Below are positions 37,868 through 44,812 of a stretch of DNA of 64,000 bases, piece after piece. The notes under the pieces are model-generated. The model was not told the origin of the DNA. It saw only the letters and a list, made by a program, of their open reading frames with translations, and ran no database searches. The stretch comes from an uncultured Bacteroidales bacterium (GTDB taxonomy: Bacteria; Bacteroidota; Bacteroidia; Bacteroidales; Bacteroidaceae), in contig CACZJU010000001.1 of NCBI GenBank assembly GCA_902781515.1, positions 1 to 64,000 of the forward strand, given 5' to 3'. The position numbers and the translations under genes are program-made. Each line of letters begins with the position of its first letter. The stretch's first letter is position 1.

Positions 37868-38671
37868 ATGACTGAGCTGGAAAATCATCAGCAACGACAC
37901 TTACGTGCCGTACAGCTAAAGGAACTCGATATACTTCGTGCTATTCGCGATATCTGCGACCGGAACGGCATTGACTACTGGCTCGACGGCGGCACCATTC
38001 TTGGTGCTGTGCGTCACAAGGGCTTCATCCCTTGGGACGACGATGTGGACATAGCAATGCGCCTGAGTGATATTCCGCGTTTCGTAGAAGCTGCAATCAG
38101 GGAACTGCCCGAAGGCCTTTTCATGCAGACCATGCAGACCGAACCTTCGTGCCGCCTTCCTATTATTAAGGTACGCGATAAGAACTCCTTCCTTGTTGAG
38201 GGGGGCGATGATTTCAACCGTCCGTATCAGAAGGGTCTTTATGTCGATATTTTCCCCTTGATGCCTTATCCCACCGTATCGAGAGCTTTCTGTAAGCGAG
38301 TGGTGAAGGGCTATTGTCGTGCCAATGCCATTCTTCTTCAGCAACACACTTATTCGTGGCGTTCCGTAGCCGAACTGTTCTGGTTCGGAGCCAAACGTCT
38401 TGCTTACCGCTTGCAATGGGCTCTAGCGTGTGCTTTCCGTCCTATGGATGAATGCTTCAGCAATACGCTCGACACCAATGGTTACGGCATCATTCATCGT
38501 GTGTCCGACATATTCCCCGTAAGCACCATTGAGTTCGAGGGAAAGACCTTCAGCGCTCCTGCCAATCCAGATGCTTATCTGCGTAACATCTACGGCGACT
38601 ATATGCAACTGCCTCCAGAGGATAAGCGCAAAGGCCACGCCGTCTTCTTCGTCGAGTCTCTGTCGGATTAG
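37868..38671 (+). CDS. LicD family phosphotransferase
   Basis: A 267-residue nucleotidyltransferase-fold enzyme that transfers a phospho-substituent from a CDP donor to a glycan. In other organisms LicD adds phosphocholine, and the fukutin relatives add ribitol-phosphate. The signature DGGTILGAVRHKGFIPWDDD spans about residues 40-59, followed by VDIAM. The Asp cluster is the metal site. The upstream cytidylyltransferase and SDR genes could supply the CDP donor. No choline kinase or uptake gene is nearby, so a polyol- or sugar-phosphate is at least as likely as phosphocholine. A stem-loop terminator follows, so this is probably the last gene of the glycan cluster. Confidence 0.88.
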   Translation: MTELENHQQRHLRAVQLKELDILRAIRDICDRNGIDYWLDGGTILGAVRHKGFIPWDDDVDIAMRLSDIPRFVEAAIRELPEGLFMQTMQTEPSCRLPIIKVRDKNSFLVEGGDDFNRPYQKGLYVDIFPLMPYPTVSRAFCKRVVKGYCRANAILLQQHTYSWRSVAELFWFGAKRLAYRLQWALACAFRPMDECFSNTLDTNGYGIIHRVSDIFPVSTIEFEGKTFSAPANPDAYLRNIYGDYMQLPPEDKRKGHAVFFVESLSD

Positions 38672-38707
38672 GCTTAACTTACGGATTCTTATTTCTTTCT
38701 AATGTAT

Positions 38708-38736
38708 AAAAACGCCCGATGAAATGGTGCGTTTTT
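38708..38736. terminator. Terminator after licD
   Basis: An 8-bp perfect stem AAAAACGC / GCGTTTTT, with a 13-nt loop. The arms themselves supply the T run on both strands. Confidence 0.75.
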
Positions 38737-38871
38737 AAGCTTGTGATTAGGTGCTATGCCTTATGCTTCTTGGTGTTATGGGCTTTTTAGGAATCAGGAG
38801 CCAAGCGAGAAAAGAAATTTAAACTAAATGTTAAAAATGGGGGGGGTAAGTGGTTTTTTTGTCAAAAAAGT

Positions 38872-38902
38872 TTTGCCAATTGACAAAAAGGCAGTACATT
38901 TG
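38872..38902 (+). promoter_or_regulatory. Promoter of the fimbrial locus with flanking inverted-repeat operator
   Basis: TTTG (38872-38875), 19 bp, TACATTTG (38895-38902). The -33 box sits in the 14-bp spacer of a perfect inverted repeat TTTTTGTCAA / TTGACAAAAA (38856-38889), a plausible regulator site. The start codon used is 38993, about 90 bp downstream. Confidence 0.7.
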
Positions 38903-38992
38903 CAGACACAATTGTACGTTGTGTGTGCGAGCGCGCATACGTATGCAACACACGAACCTTGGGGCGAAATAACGTACAGAAACGAAGATAGA

Positions 38993-40570
38993 ATGACAAT
39001 AAAGACAAGACAAAGATTGTTTTGTATCGAAGGATTTAAGAAGCACGTCACGGCTATAGTTAGTCTGATAGGGCTTCTTTTGTTTTCTTCCTATCCGGAG
39101 TGTAACGCCCAGTCTCAGTCTAAGTCATTAGATATCAGCAAGTACGCCCCTTACCCCTTCGTGAAGTTCACCAATCCCGATGCTCCGGCCTTGGAACCGC
39201 TAAGCGACGAAGAGTTCCTTGACAAGGCGGGCAAAGTGGTGTTCGTGGTGAACCGTTTCGACAAGTTTACCAACGACTCTCTGCTAACCCTTCTGGAACG
39301 CGAGGTGCTGCCGCTCATCAATAGCGACAGTCTCCGTCTTTCGCGCGTAGTTCTGCGTGGTGCAGCTTCGCCTGAAGGTCCGTTCCCCAACAACCGTATG
39401 CTGAGCCGCCGTCGTGCCCAAACTCTTTTTGACTTCCTGCGCGCGCGCTTGGCTGTGCCTGTGAATGAGGAAGCCTTTGATATTGAGACAGTTAGCGAGG
39501 ATTATCGCCTGCTTCTTGCTATGATGCGTCGCGCGGGAGACCGCGATGCAGACCTTGTGGAACGCCTTTGCAACTACTATCTTCCCAAGGACGAATATAC
39601 CATCCTGAAGGGTAAGTTGCAGATAGTTCACGGCGGTAGCCTCTGGAAGCATCTCCTCAAGGACTACTTCCCGCAGTTGCGTGCTGCCCGCATTGTTCTC
39701 TTCTTCGAGAAGGTTCCCGAGCCGGTCGAACCAGTCGAACCTCTTGAACCCACCAAGCCCATTGAGCCCATTAAGCCCGGCGATTCCCAGAACCTCGACA
39801 GTTTGGCTCTCCTCGACAGTCTTGCAAGAGCCGACAGCTTGGCAAGGGCAGGGGAGAGGGTGTTGCCTCTGCGTGTTCTCCGTCCACGACGTGAGATACT
39901 CTCCATCAAGACGAACCTTCTGTTCGATGTTGCATACGTTCCCGGCTACGATCGTTGGTGTCCGATACCTAACGTTGCCCTCGAGTTCTATCCATTACAC
40001 GGGCACTTCACAGTCGGAGCGTCCTTCGACTGTCCTTGGTGGCAGCATTATTGGGATCACAAGTACTTCCAGATTCGCAACTATCAGGTGGAGGGACGCT
40101 ATTATCTGCGTTCGGGCGATATCCTCAAGAATCCACCAGGACATGGGGCTGCCTTCCGTGGGCTGTTCTTCTCGGCATACGCCAACCTCGCACTCTATGG
40201 CATTTGCTTCAATGCCAATCACGGATGGGAAGGCGAGGCACTGGGCGGAGGCTTGGGTCTCGGTTGGGTGCAGCAGTTGGGCAAGAAAGGTCACTGGCGC
40301 TTGGAGTTCACGGCGCAGGTGGGCATTCTTTATAGTGGTTACGACCCCTATCAGTTCGAGAATCCCGTCAACCCTGCTTATCGCGACCATCTCTACTACT
40401 ACAAGTGGACGGGTAAGGCTGCCAACTTCCGCGAGCGTCAGTACCGATTCACATGGATAGGTCCTACGCGCGTAGGGATAAACCTTAGTTATGACATCCT
40501 CTATCGCAAGCGCGACAAAAAAGGCATAAGTTTCAAACCGTCAGAAACGGTTGTAATAATGAAAGAATGA
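38993..40570 (+). CDS. DUF3575 domain protein, OmpA-like, first gene of fimbrial locus
   Basis: A 525-residue envelope protein. The signal peptide ends near residue 39 (LLLFSSYPECNAQ). Residues about 115-150 (LRGAASPEGPFPNNRMLSRR) have the OmpA-like peptidoglycan-binding pattern. A Pro/Glu-rich linker (VEPVEPLEPTKPIEP) is near 242-262. From about 300 a DUF3575 beta-barrel follows. In Bacteroidales fimbrial loci this type of protein often precedes fimbrillin genes, and may anchor the fimbriae to the envelope. Start 38993 (MTIKTRQRLF) is chosen because the promoter lies inside the longer frame. DUF5119 follows 12 bp downstream. Confidence 0.82.
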   Translation: MTIKTRQRLFCIEGFKKHVTAIVSLIGLLLFSSYPECNAQSQSKSLDISKYAPYPFVKFTNPDAPALEPLSDEEFLDKAGKVVFVVNRFDKFTNDSLLTLLEREVLPLINSDSLRLSRVVLRGAASPEGPFPNNRMLSRRRAQTLFDFLRARLAVPVNEEAFDIETVSEDYRLLLAMMRRAGDRDADLVERLCNYYLPKDEYTILKGKLQIVHGGSLWKHLLKDYFPQLRAARIVLFFEKVPEPVEPVEPLEPTKPIEPIKPGDSQNLDSLALLDSLARADSLARAGERVLPLRVLRPRREILSIKTNLLFDVAYVPGYDRWCPIPNVALEFYPLHGHFTVGASFDCPWWQHYWDHKYFQIRNYQVEGRYYLRSGDILKNPPGHGAAFRGLFFSAYANLALYGICFNANHGWEGEALGGGLGLGWVQQLGKKGHWRLEFTAQVGILYSGYDPYQFENPVNPAYRDHLYYYKWTGKAANFRERQYRFTWIGPTRVGINLSYDILYRKRDKKGISFKPSETVVIMKE

Positions 40571-40589
40571 AAAAATGAAAAAATGAGAA
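40558..40589 (+). repeat. Octamer repeats supplying the DUF5119 start codon
   Basis: AATGAAAG, AATGAAAA, AATGAAAA, AATGAGAA in tandem. They cover the end of the DUF3575 gene, and the fourth copy holds the ATG at 40583. Confidence 0.75.
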
Positions 40590-41827
40590 AGATGAAGACC
40601 ATACTCCTAAGCATCCTGAGTCTCGCCAAGAAAGGTGTGATGCTCGGAATGAAGCTCCCCTCCTATGGGGAGGGGCTGGGGGTAGGCCTTCTCATTTTCT
40701 TGACTTCTTGTGAGCGTGAGCCGCTGCTGCATTTGTACGACTCGGCAGATGCCGACTTCTCACTGCCAATAGTAAAACTGGACCTCGAAGTGTATTGGGA
40801 CTACGAAATAGGATACGACATTAGCTACGACTGGAAGGCAGAATGGAACTACGACTGGGATGAGACCGACAAGACCATCTTTGGTGACATAGGCTATGTG
40901 GAGCCCACGGTGTTCAACCTGCGCCGCTACTACACTGGTGACCAGAAGTATGGTCCGCACACCAGCGTCTTGGCAAACACCATCTACGGCACTACGTTCA
41001 ATGGACGCTTCGACTGGGGCTACTGGGACCTCCTGGTGTGGAACGAGATTGCTACGATAGGTGGCGTGCAGAGCTTGCACATCGATGAAGAGACATCGTT
41101 GGATGCTGTGGTGGCTTATACTAACCAGTCTATGAACCCATCCCGCTATCAGGCTCCCAGATACACCCGTTCGTTCTACGAACCGGAAGCGCTCTTCTCG
41201 GCATACGACCCAGGTGAGCAAATCAACCGAAACCTCGACGGCTTCGATTATGATGCCGAGCGTAACATCTACGTCAAGCACCTCAATATGCAACTCGTGC
41301 CCATTACATATATATATCTAACGCAGGTGATACTGCGACACAACAACGGACGCATAACATCTGTGGATGGTAATGCCAACCTGTCGGGTATGGCACGTAG
41401 TACTGTCCTGAACACCGGACGCTCTGGCGAAGACCCCATAACGGTGTACTACAACGTGAGAATGAAGAATAATATGCCTATAACGCATCCTATCAGGGGT
41501 GTGCCAAAAGGGGAGATTACGGATATCGTGGGCGGACGACTTATGTCCTTCGGACTCTGCAGCACTGCAGCCAACAATGTATCGCGAGCCGACGAGGTCT
41601 CTGACCCCTATCGCCACTATATGGATGTAACGATGCAGTTTAACAATGGTAAGGACTCGACCATAGTGTTCGATGTAACGGATCAAGTGCGGAAAAGATA
41701 CAAAGGAGGCGTAATTACAGTGGTACTTGATGTGGACACAGTGCCTATCCCTGCTCGAAAGGGTGGAAGCGGCTTCGACGCCGTAGTCAAAGACTTTGAA
41801 GAAGAGCAGTACGAATTTGAGATGTAA
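40583..41827 (+). CDS. DUF5119 family lipoprotein of fimbrial locus
   Basis: A 414-residue lipoprotein (lipobox LTSC, lipidated Cys near residue 43) of the DUF5119 family, which is found beside fimbrillin genes in Bacteroidales and may be an anchor or an assembly factor. The mature part (DADFSLPIVKLDLEVYWDYE) is beta-rich and aromatic. The start ATG lies in an octamer repeat (40583); an ATG at 40592 is an alternative. Residues about 25-37 (LPSYGEGLGVGL) just before the lipobox are encoded by a REP-like palindrome, so the signal peptide contains repeat-derived sequence. It lies between DUF3575 and the first fimbrillin. Confidence 0.8.
   Translation: MRKMKTILLSILSLAKKGVMLGMKLPSYGEGLGVGLLIFLTSCEREPLLHLYDSADADFSLPIVKLDLEVYWDYEIGYDISYDWKAEWNYDWDETDKTIFGDIGYVEPTVFNLRRYYTGDQKYGPHTSVLANTIYGTTFNGRFDWGYWDLLVWNEIATIGGVQSLHIDEETSLDAVVAYTNQSMNPSRYQAPRYTRSFYEPEALFSAYDPGEQINRNLDGFDYDAERNIYVKHLNMQLVPITYIYLTQVILRHNNGRITSVDGNANLSGMARSTVLNTGRSGEDPITVYYNVRMKNNMPITHPIRGVPKGEITDIVGGRLMSFGLCSTAANNVSRADEVSDPYRHYMDVTMQFNNGKDSTIVFDVTDQVRKRYKGGVITVVLDVDTVPIPARKGGSGFDAVVKDFEEEQYEFEM
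40655..40692 (+). repeat. REP-like palindrome inside the DUF5119 signal peptide
   Basis: CCCCTCC-TATG-GGGAGGGG followed by CTGGGGGTAGG, read in frame as LPSYGEGLGVG. Confidence 0.65.
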
Positions 41828-42042
41828 ACGAGCAAAGTGAGTAGAAAATATAAATCAACATAAATTCAATTAAGTATAGCAATATTAACGATAAAAAGAA
41901 ATTAAACATTACGAAACAGACAGTGAAAAGAATGACCCCGCGCTCTACGTGAGCGCCCGACCAAAACAGAGAGTATTAAATTATTGAACAAACTAAAAAA
42001 GAAACAATTAATTATTTATTAACCTTTTTAACAAAAAAGATT
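41828..42042 (+). promoter_or_regulatory. 215-bp leader upstream of the first fimbrillin, with hairpin
   Basis: No gene is present. The only clear structure is a 6-bp perfect hairpin (GCGCTC, loop TACGT, GAGCGC, 41940-41956). An A/T-rich tract follows, running to the start codon (TTAACCTTTTTAAC just before the ATG). No TAnnTTTG box was recognised. The long leader suggests separate control of fimbrillin expression. Confidence 0.5.
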
Positions 42043-44220
42043 ATGAAAACTAAAAAATTATTCCTCGCAGCACTCGCAACCCTCGCCCTTGCCGGCTGCG
42101 TAAGCGATGACTTCATTGGCGAAGCCAACCTGAACACATCTCAGGTGACTGACGACGGAGCCATCAACTTCGGCTTCAAGGTGAAGAATGCCACTCGTGC
42201 CAATCACGTTGGTGCAGATGCAGCCAGCCTGTTGAACCAGAAGTTCTATGTTGTGGCTTTCAACGGTGATCCTTCTACTTCAATGACTCAGACTTTCGAC
42301 AACTATCTCGTTCAGTGGACTGCTAATACAGCTGGTACAACAGCAAGCAACACTTCTGACTGGGAGTATGTTGGTAAAACTGCACCCGCATGGTCTGGAA
42401 TCGCTGGTAACACACAGGCCATCAAGTACTGGGACTACAGCAAGTCTCAGTATGACTTCATCGCATGGTCACCAGGTACTGCTAGTGCAGTAACAACCGC
42501 CCCAGGTGCTGGTGAGGTGCAAATTGCAAAGCCAACAGCAGGCTCTCCATATGCTCCATCCTATACCCTTACAGGTTTGCGCGATGACCTTGCAAAGTGC
42601 TACATTGCCGATATGGTAACAGCTTACAAGGCTGATCAGGCTACTCCACAGCCAAAGTATCAGGAAGAGGTTAAGCTTACATTCCGCAATCTTGCTTGTA
42701 AGGTACGTATGGCTATCTATGAGACCGTTCCTGGCTATTCTGTAAAAGACGTGAAGTTCTATATTGATGATACTACTCCTATATCGACAGGAACAGATGT
42801 AACTAATGGAACTCTCTTTACCTCTGGTTCATCAGATGCTGATTATTTCTACACCAAGGGTACATATACTGTAACCTTCCCCACTAAGGGTTCTGCTAAC
42901 ATAAACGAAACAGACTACAATAAAGCCCATGTAGCATTTTCTGCAACAGCGAAGGATACAAAGGAGAATTTTGGTGCTTTGAATCTTGTTGGCAAAGAGT
43001 ATATGGAGGCTAATGCAACCAATTACCTTGGTCGTACGCTGCCTCAAGCATCTTACGCTGGTACTGAGCCTTACTACAAGACCATGCTTCCTAACGAAAC
43101 TGGTACTGTTTTGGAAATGCGTGTTGACTACACCCTGCTTGCTACTGATGGTTCTGCAGAAGAGATTAAGATTCATGGCGCTAAAGCTTATGTTCCTCTT
43201 ATCTACGCTCAGTGGAAGCCTAACTATGCTTACACCTACATCTTCAAGATTTCTGACAACACCAATGGTTGGACAAGTACTGTTACAGACGATCCTCAAG
43301 GCCTGTTCCCCATCACCTTCGATGCTATTGTAGTTGATGCCGACGAGTTCAAGCAGAGCACTATCACTACTGTTGCATATCCCAGCATCACTACCTATCA
43401 GAAGGGACACAATCCCGCTGAAGGTGATGCTATCATCGCTTTAAACGAGTATGACAAGGATAATGGTCATATTTTCGTTCAGGTAATGAAAGACGCTACG
43501 TTGGCAACAGACCTGAATACGGCTGGTATCTCTAAACTCTATACACTGACAGGTAAGGCTAGTTATACGGAGGCTGATGTTTTGGATGCTCTTAACATTC
43601 AGGCAAGTGTTTCTGGTTCTACTATAACAGGTCGTAATGGAGTTGTTCTTACTGAAGCTAGTATTACGAACAATATTACTGCTATTCCTGGTGTAAATGG
43701 CAATGATATTACTGTTGCAGCTGGTACTGCTGCTGAGTTCACTCCTGCTGCTGGCACTTATGCCTATGTATATGATACACAGACTTATGGTGGTCAGAAA
43801 TACACTGCACAGCCTGCTGGATGGCCAACTGGTTACTATGATAATGCTGCATGTACAACTCCCTCTTCTACTTTCAGCGCTGGTACAGTTTATTATCAGA
43901 AGCAAAGTTCTATTGCAGCGTATGTAGAGTTGCTAACTCAGCCTGCTGATTGGAATACTTCTGACAATGTGTACTACAGTGATGAGGCATGCACTACAAA
44001 GATTACTTTGAGTGTTTATTCATTACATAAATGGGTGCTGGATGCAGAACCTGGAGACTGGAATGCAACCAATAATGTATATTACACTGATGACGCTTGC
44101 ACATTACCAGCTAACACCGCCTTTGCAAGTGGTACTTACTATAAGAAAGTTAAGTGCTACAGAAAGTACGATGTTAATAACAAGATTTATGCAGTGAAGG
44201 TTATCAAGGTAGTTGACTAA
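42043..44220 (+). CDS. Fimbrillin family lipoprotein (major pilin-like, paralogue 1)
   Basis: A 725-residue lipoprotein (lipobox LAGC, lipidated Cys19) of the Fim/Mfa fimbrillin superfamily. Arg52 in NATRAN is in a T-R-A motif that recurs in the three other fimbrillins here, consistent with the arginine-specific processing used by P. gingivalis type V pilins. The pilin part continues to about residue 430 (KPNYAYTYIFKISDNTNGW). After about 590 there are three copies of a repeat with a W, then Y-Y-x-D-x-A-C-T, and a C-terminal motif KIYAVKVIKVV shared with the next fimbrillin. It is followed by a structured 3' hairpin. Confidence 0.87.
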   Translation: MKTKKLFLAALATLALAGCVSDDFIGEANLNTSQVTDDGAINFGFKVKNATRANHVGADAASLLNQKFYVVAFNGDPSTSMTQTFDNYLVQWTANTAGTTASNTSDWEYVGKTAPAWSGIAGNTQAIKYWDYSKSQYDFIAWSPGTASAVTTAPGAGEVQIAKPTAGSPYAPSYTLTGLRDDLAKCYIADMVTAYKADQATPQPKYQEEVKLTFRNLACKVRMAIYETVPGYSVKDVKFYIDDTTPISTGTDVTNGTLFTSGSSDADYFYTKGTYTVTFPTKGSANINETDYNKAHVAFSATAKDTKENFGALNLVGKEYMEANATNYLGRTLPQASYAGTEPYYKTMLPNETGTVLEMRVDYTLLATDGSAEEIKIHGAKAYVPLIYAQWKPNYAYTYIFKISDNTNGWTSTVTDDPQGLFPITFDAIVVDADEFKQSTITTVAYPSITTYQKGHNPAEGDAIIALNEYDKDNGHIFVQVMKDATLATDLNTAGISKLYTLTGKASYTEADVLDALNIQASVSGSTITGRNGVVLTEASITNNITAIPGVNGNDITVAAGTAAEFTPAAGTYAYVYDTQTYGGQKYTAQPAGWPTGYYDNAACTTPSSTFSAGTVYYQKQSSIAAYVELLTQPADWNTSDNVYYSDEACTTKITLSVYSLHKWVLDAEPGDWNATNNVYYTDDACTLPANTAFASGTYYKKVKCYRKYDVNNKIYAVKVIKVVD

Positions 44221-44234
44221 TCCTCTCTATTTAT

Positions 44235-44263
44235 CCCTGACGAAGTTCGACTCTTCGTCAGGG
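44235..44263 (+). terminator. Hairpin after fimbrillin 1, T-arm-like loop
   Basis: An 11-bp perfect stem (CCCTGACGAAG / CTTCGTCAGGG) with loop TTCGACT, followed by ACCAAAG and an A-rich tract. It may terminate or stabilise the transcript. The loop is conserved in the hairpin after the second fimbrillin, while inner stem sequences differ but still pair. Confidence 0.6.
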
Positions 44264-44283
44264 AACCAAAGAAAAAAAGAAAA

Positions 44284-44297
44284 GAGGCCGGTGCCTC
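44284..44297 (+). repeat. GAGGCCGGTGCCTC hairpin, copy 1
   Basis: A 5-bp stem GAGGC/GCCTC with CGGT loop, present in the same relative position after both fimbrillins (second copy at 46931-46944). A shorter related form (GGGGCCGGTGCCAC) lies near 47575. Confidence 0.75.
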
Positions 44298-44319
44298 GAA
44301 GGCTGCGATTAAGCGAGAG
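44298..44319 (+). repeat. 22-bp inverted repeat, left copy
   Basis: Exact reverse complement of 47692-47713. The two copies flank about 3.4 kb holding fimbrillin 2 and the toxin-antitoxin material. Confidence 0.8.
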
Positions 44320-44381
44320 GAGAGTGGAGCTTGCTCCGATTATCCCGAGCGAAAGCAGGCTCGACCGAAGGTCAAATAAAA

Positions 44382-44413
44382 GATGAAAGAATGAAAAAGT
44401 AAAAGAATGAAAG
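44382..44413 (+). repeat. Octamer repeats upstream of the antitoxin-like gene
   Basis: GATGAAAG, AATGAAAA, AGTAAAAG, AATGAAAG in tandem. The last copy holds the ATG at 44407. Confidence 0.65.
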
Positions 44414-44700
44414 TTATGACAACACTGGCATTAGAACAAGAAACAAGGAACTATTGGCAGTTACTCAAAGGAGTTAGCGACCAAGTGAAACTCTCGTTGA
44501 TTTCACTGCTTAGTTCTTCTCTGGTTTCGAAAGAGGCTGTGGAAGATACTACAGAAATAGCTTCAACAGTCAATATTAGACCAGAGGATTTGGAGATTAC
44601 CCCGTTCGTAGCATCTTTAGGCCAGAATGTCAAACCTCTGCCTGCTGATTTCGACTACGATAAGGCTAAGGAAGACTATTTAATGCAAAAGTACGGATGA
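44407..44700 (+). CDS. Antitoxin-like small protein upstream of a truncated PIN toxin
   Basis: A 97-residue acidic-tailed protein that I cannot assign to a named family. Its location is the main evidence: its stop overlaps the start of a PIN-domain remnant by 4 bp (ATGA), the usual layout of a VapBC-type antitoxin-toxin pair, and its C-terminus (YDKAKEDYLMQKYG) could be the toxin-wrapping tail. The ATG at 44407 lies inside an octamer repeat; a second ATG at 44416 (MTTLALEQ) is an alternative. Its partner is broken, so it may be an orphan antitoxin. Confidence 0.6.
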   Translation: MKVMTTLALEQETRNYWQLLKGVSDQVKLSLISLLSSSLVSKEAVEDTTEIASTVNIRPEDLEITPFVASLGQNVKPLPADFDYDKAKEDYLMQKYG

Positions 44701-44789
44701 TAAAGGTATTCTTCGATACAAACATCATGATTGATGTGATTGTTGATTACCTGCTGAGTAAAAATGAGAAAGAAACAAACATTAATTAA
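44697..44789 (+). pseudogene. Truncated PIN-domain (VapC-like) toxin, 30 residues
   Basis: The frame begins MIKVFFDTNIMIDVIVDYLL, which matches the N-terminal strand and first catalytic Asp (D7) of PIN-domain RNases. It then stops at a TAA after 30 codons, where a full toxin has about 130-140. The other acidic residues are missing. The start overlaps the antitoxin-like stop (ATGA). The break lies just before the leader of fimbrillin 2, as if recombination with fimbrial DNA removed the rest. It is probably inactive. Confidence 0.7.
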
Positions 44790-44812
44790 TAACCCCTTAA
44801 TCAATTACAATT

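Larger units (their letters stand above)
38672..38992 (+). promoter_or_regulatory. 321-bp regulatory gap before the fimbrial locus
   Basis: No gene is seen here. It contains a terminator (38708-38736), a G8 tract (38839-38846), a T7 tract (38854-38860), a 10-bp inverted repeat (38856-38865 and 38880-38889), a -33/-7 promoter (38872-38902), and a 12-bp palindrome GCATACGTATGC (38935-38946) in the leader. An in-frame ATG at 38828 is rejected because the promoter lies downstream of it. Confidence 0.65.

Noticed and set aside
38856..38889. Invertible promoter of the Bacteroides type
   Set aside because: The inverted repeat encloses only the -33 box, not the whole promoter, and the arms are only 10 bp. 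An operator is more likely.
38828..38992. N-terminal extension of the DUF3575 gene
   Set aside because: It contains the -33 and -7 boxes, so it would not be in the transcript. Its translation has no signal peptide.
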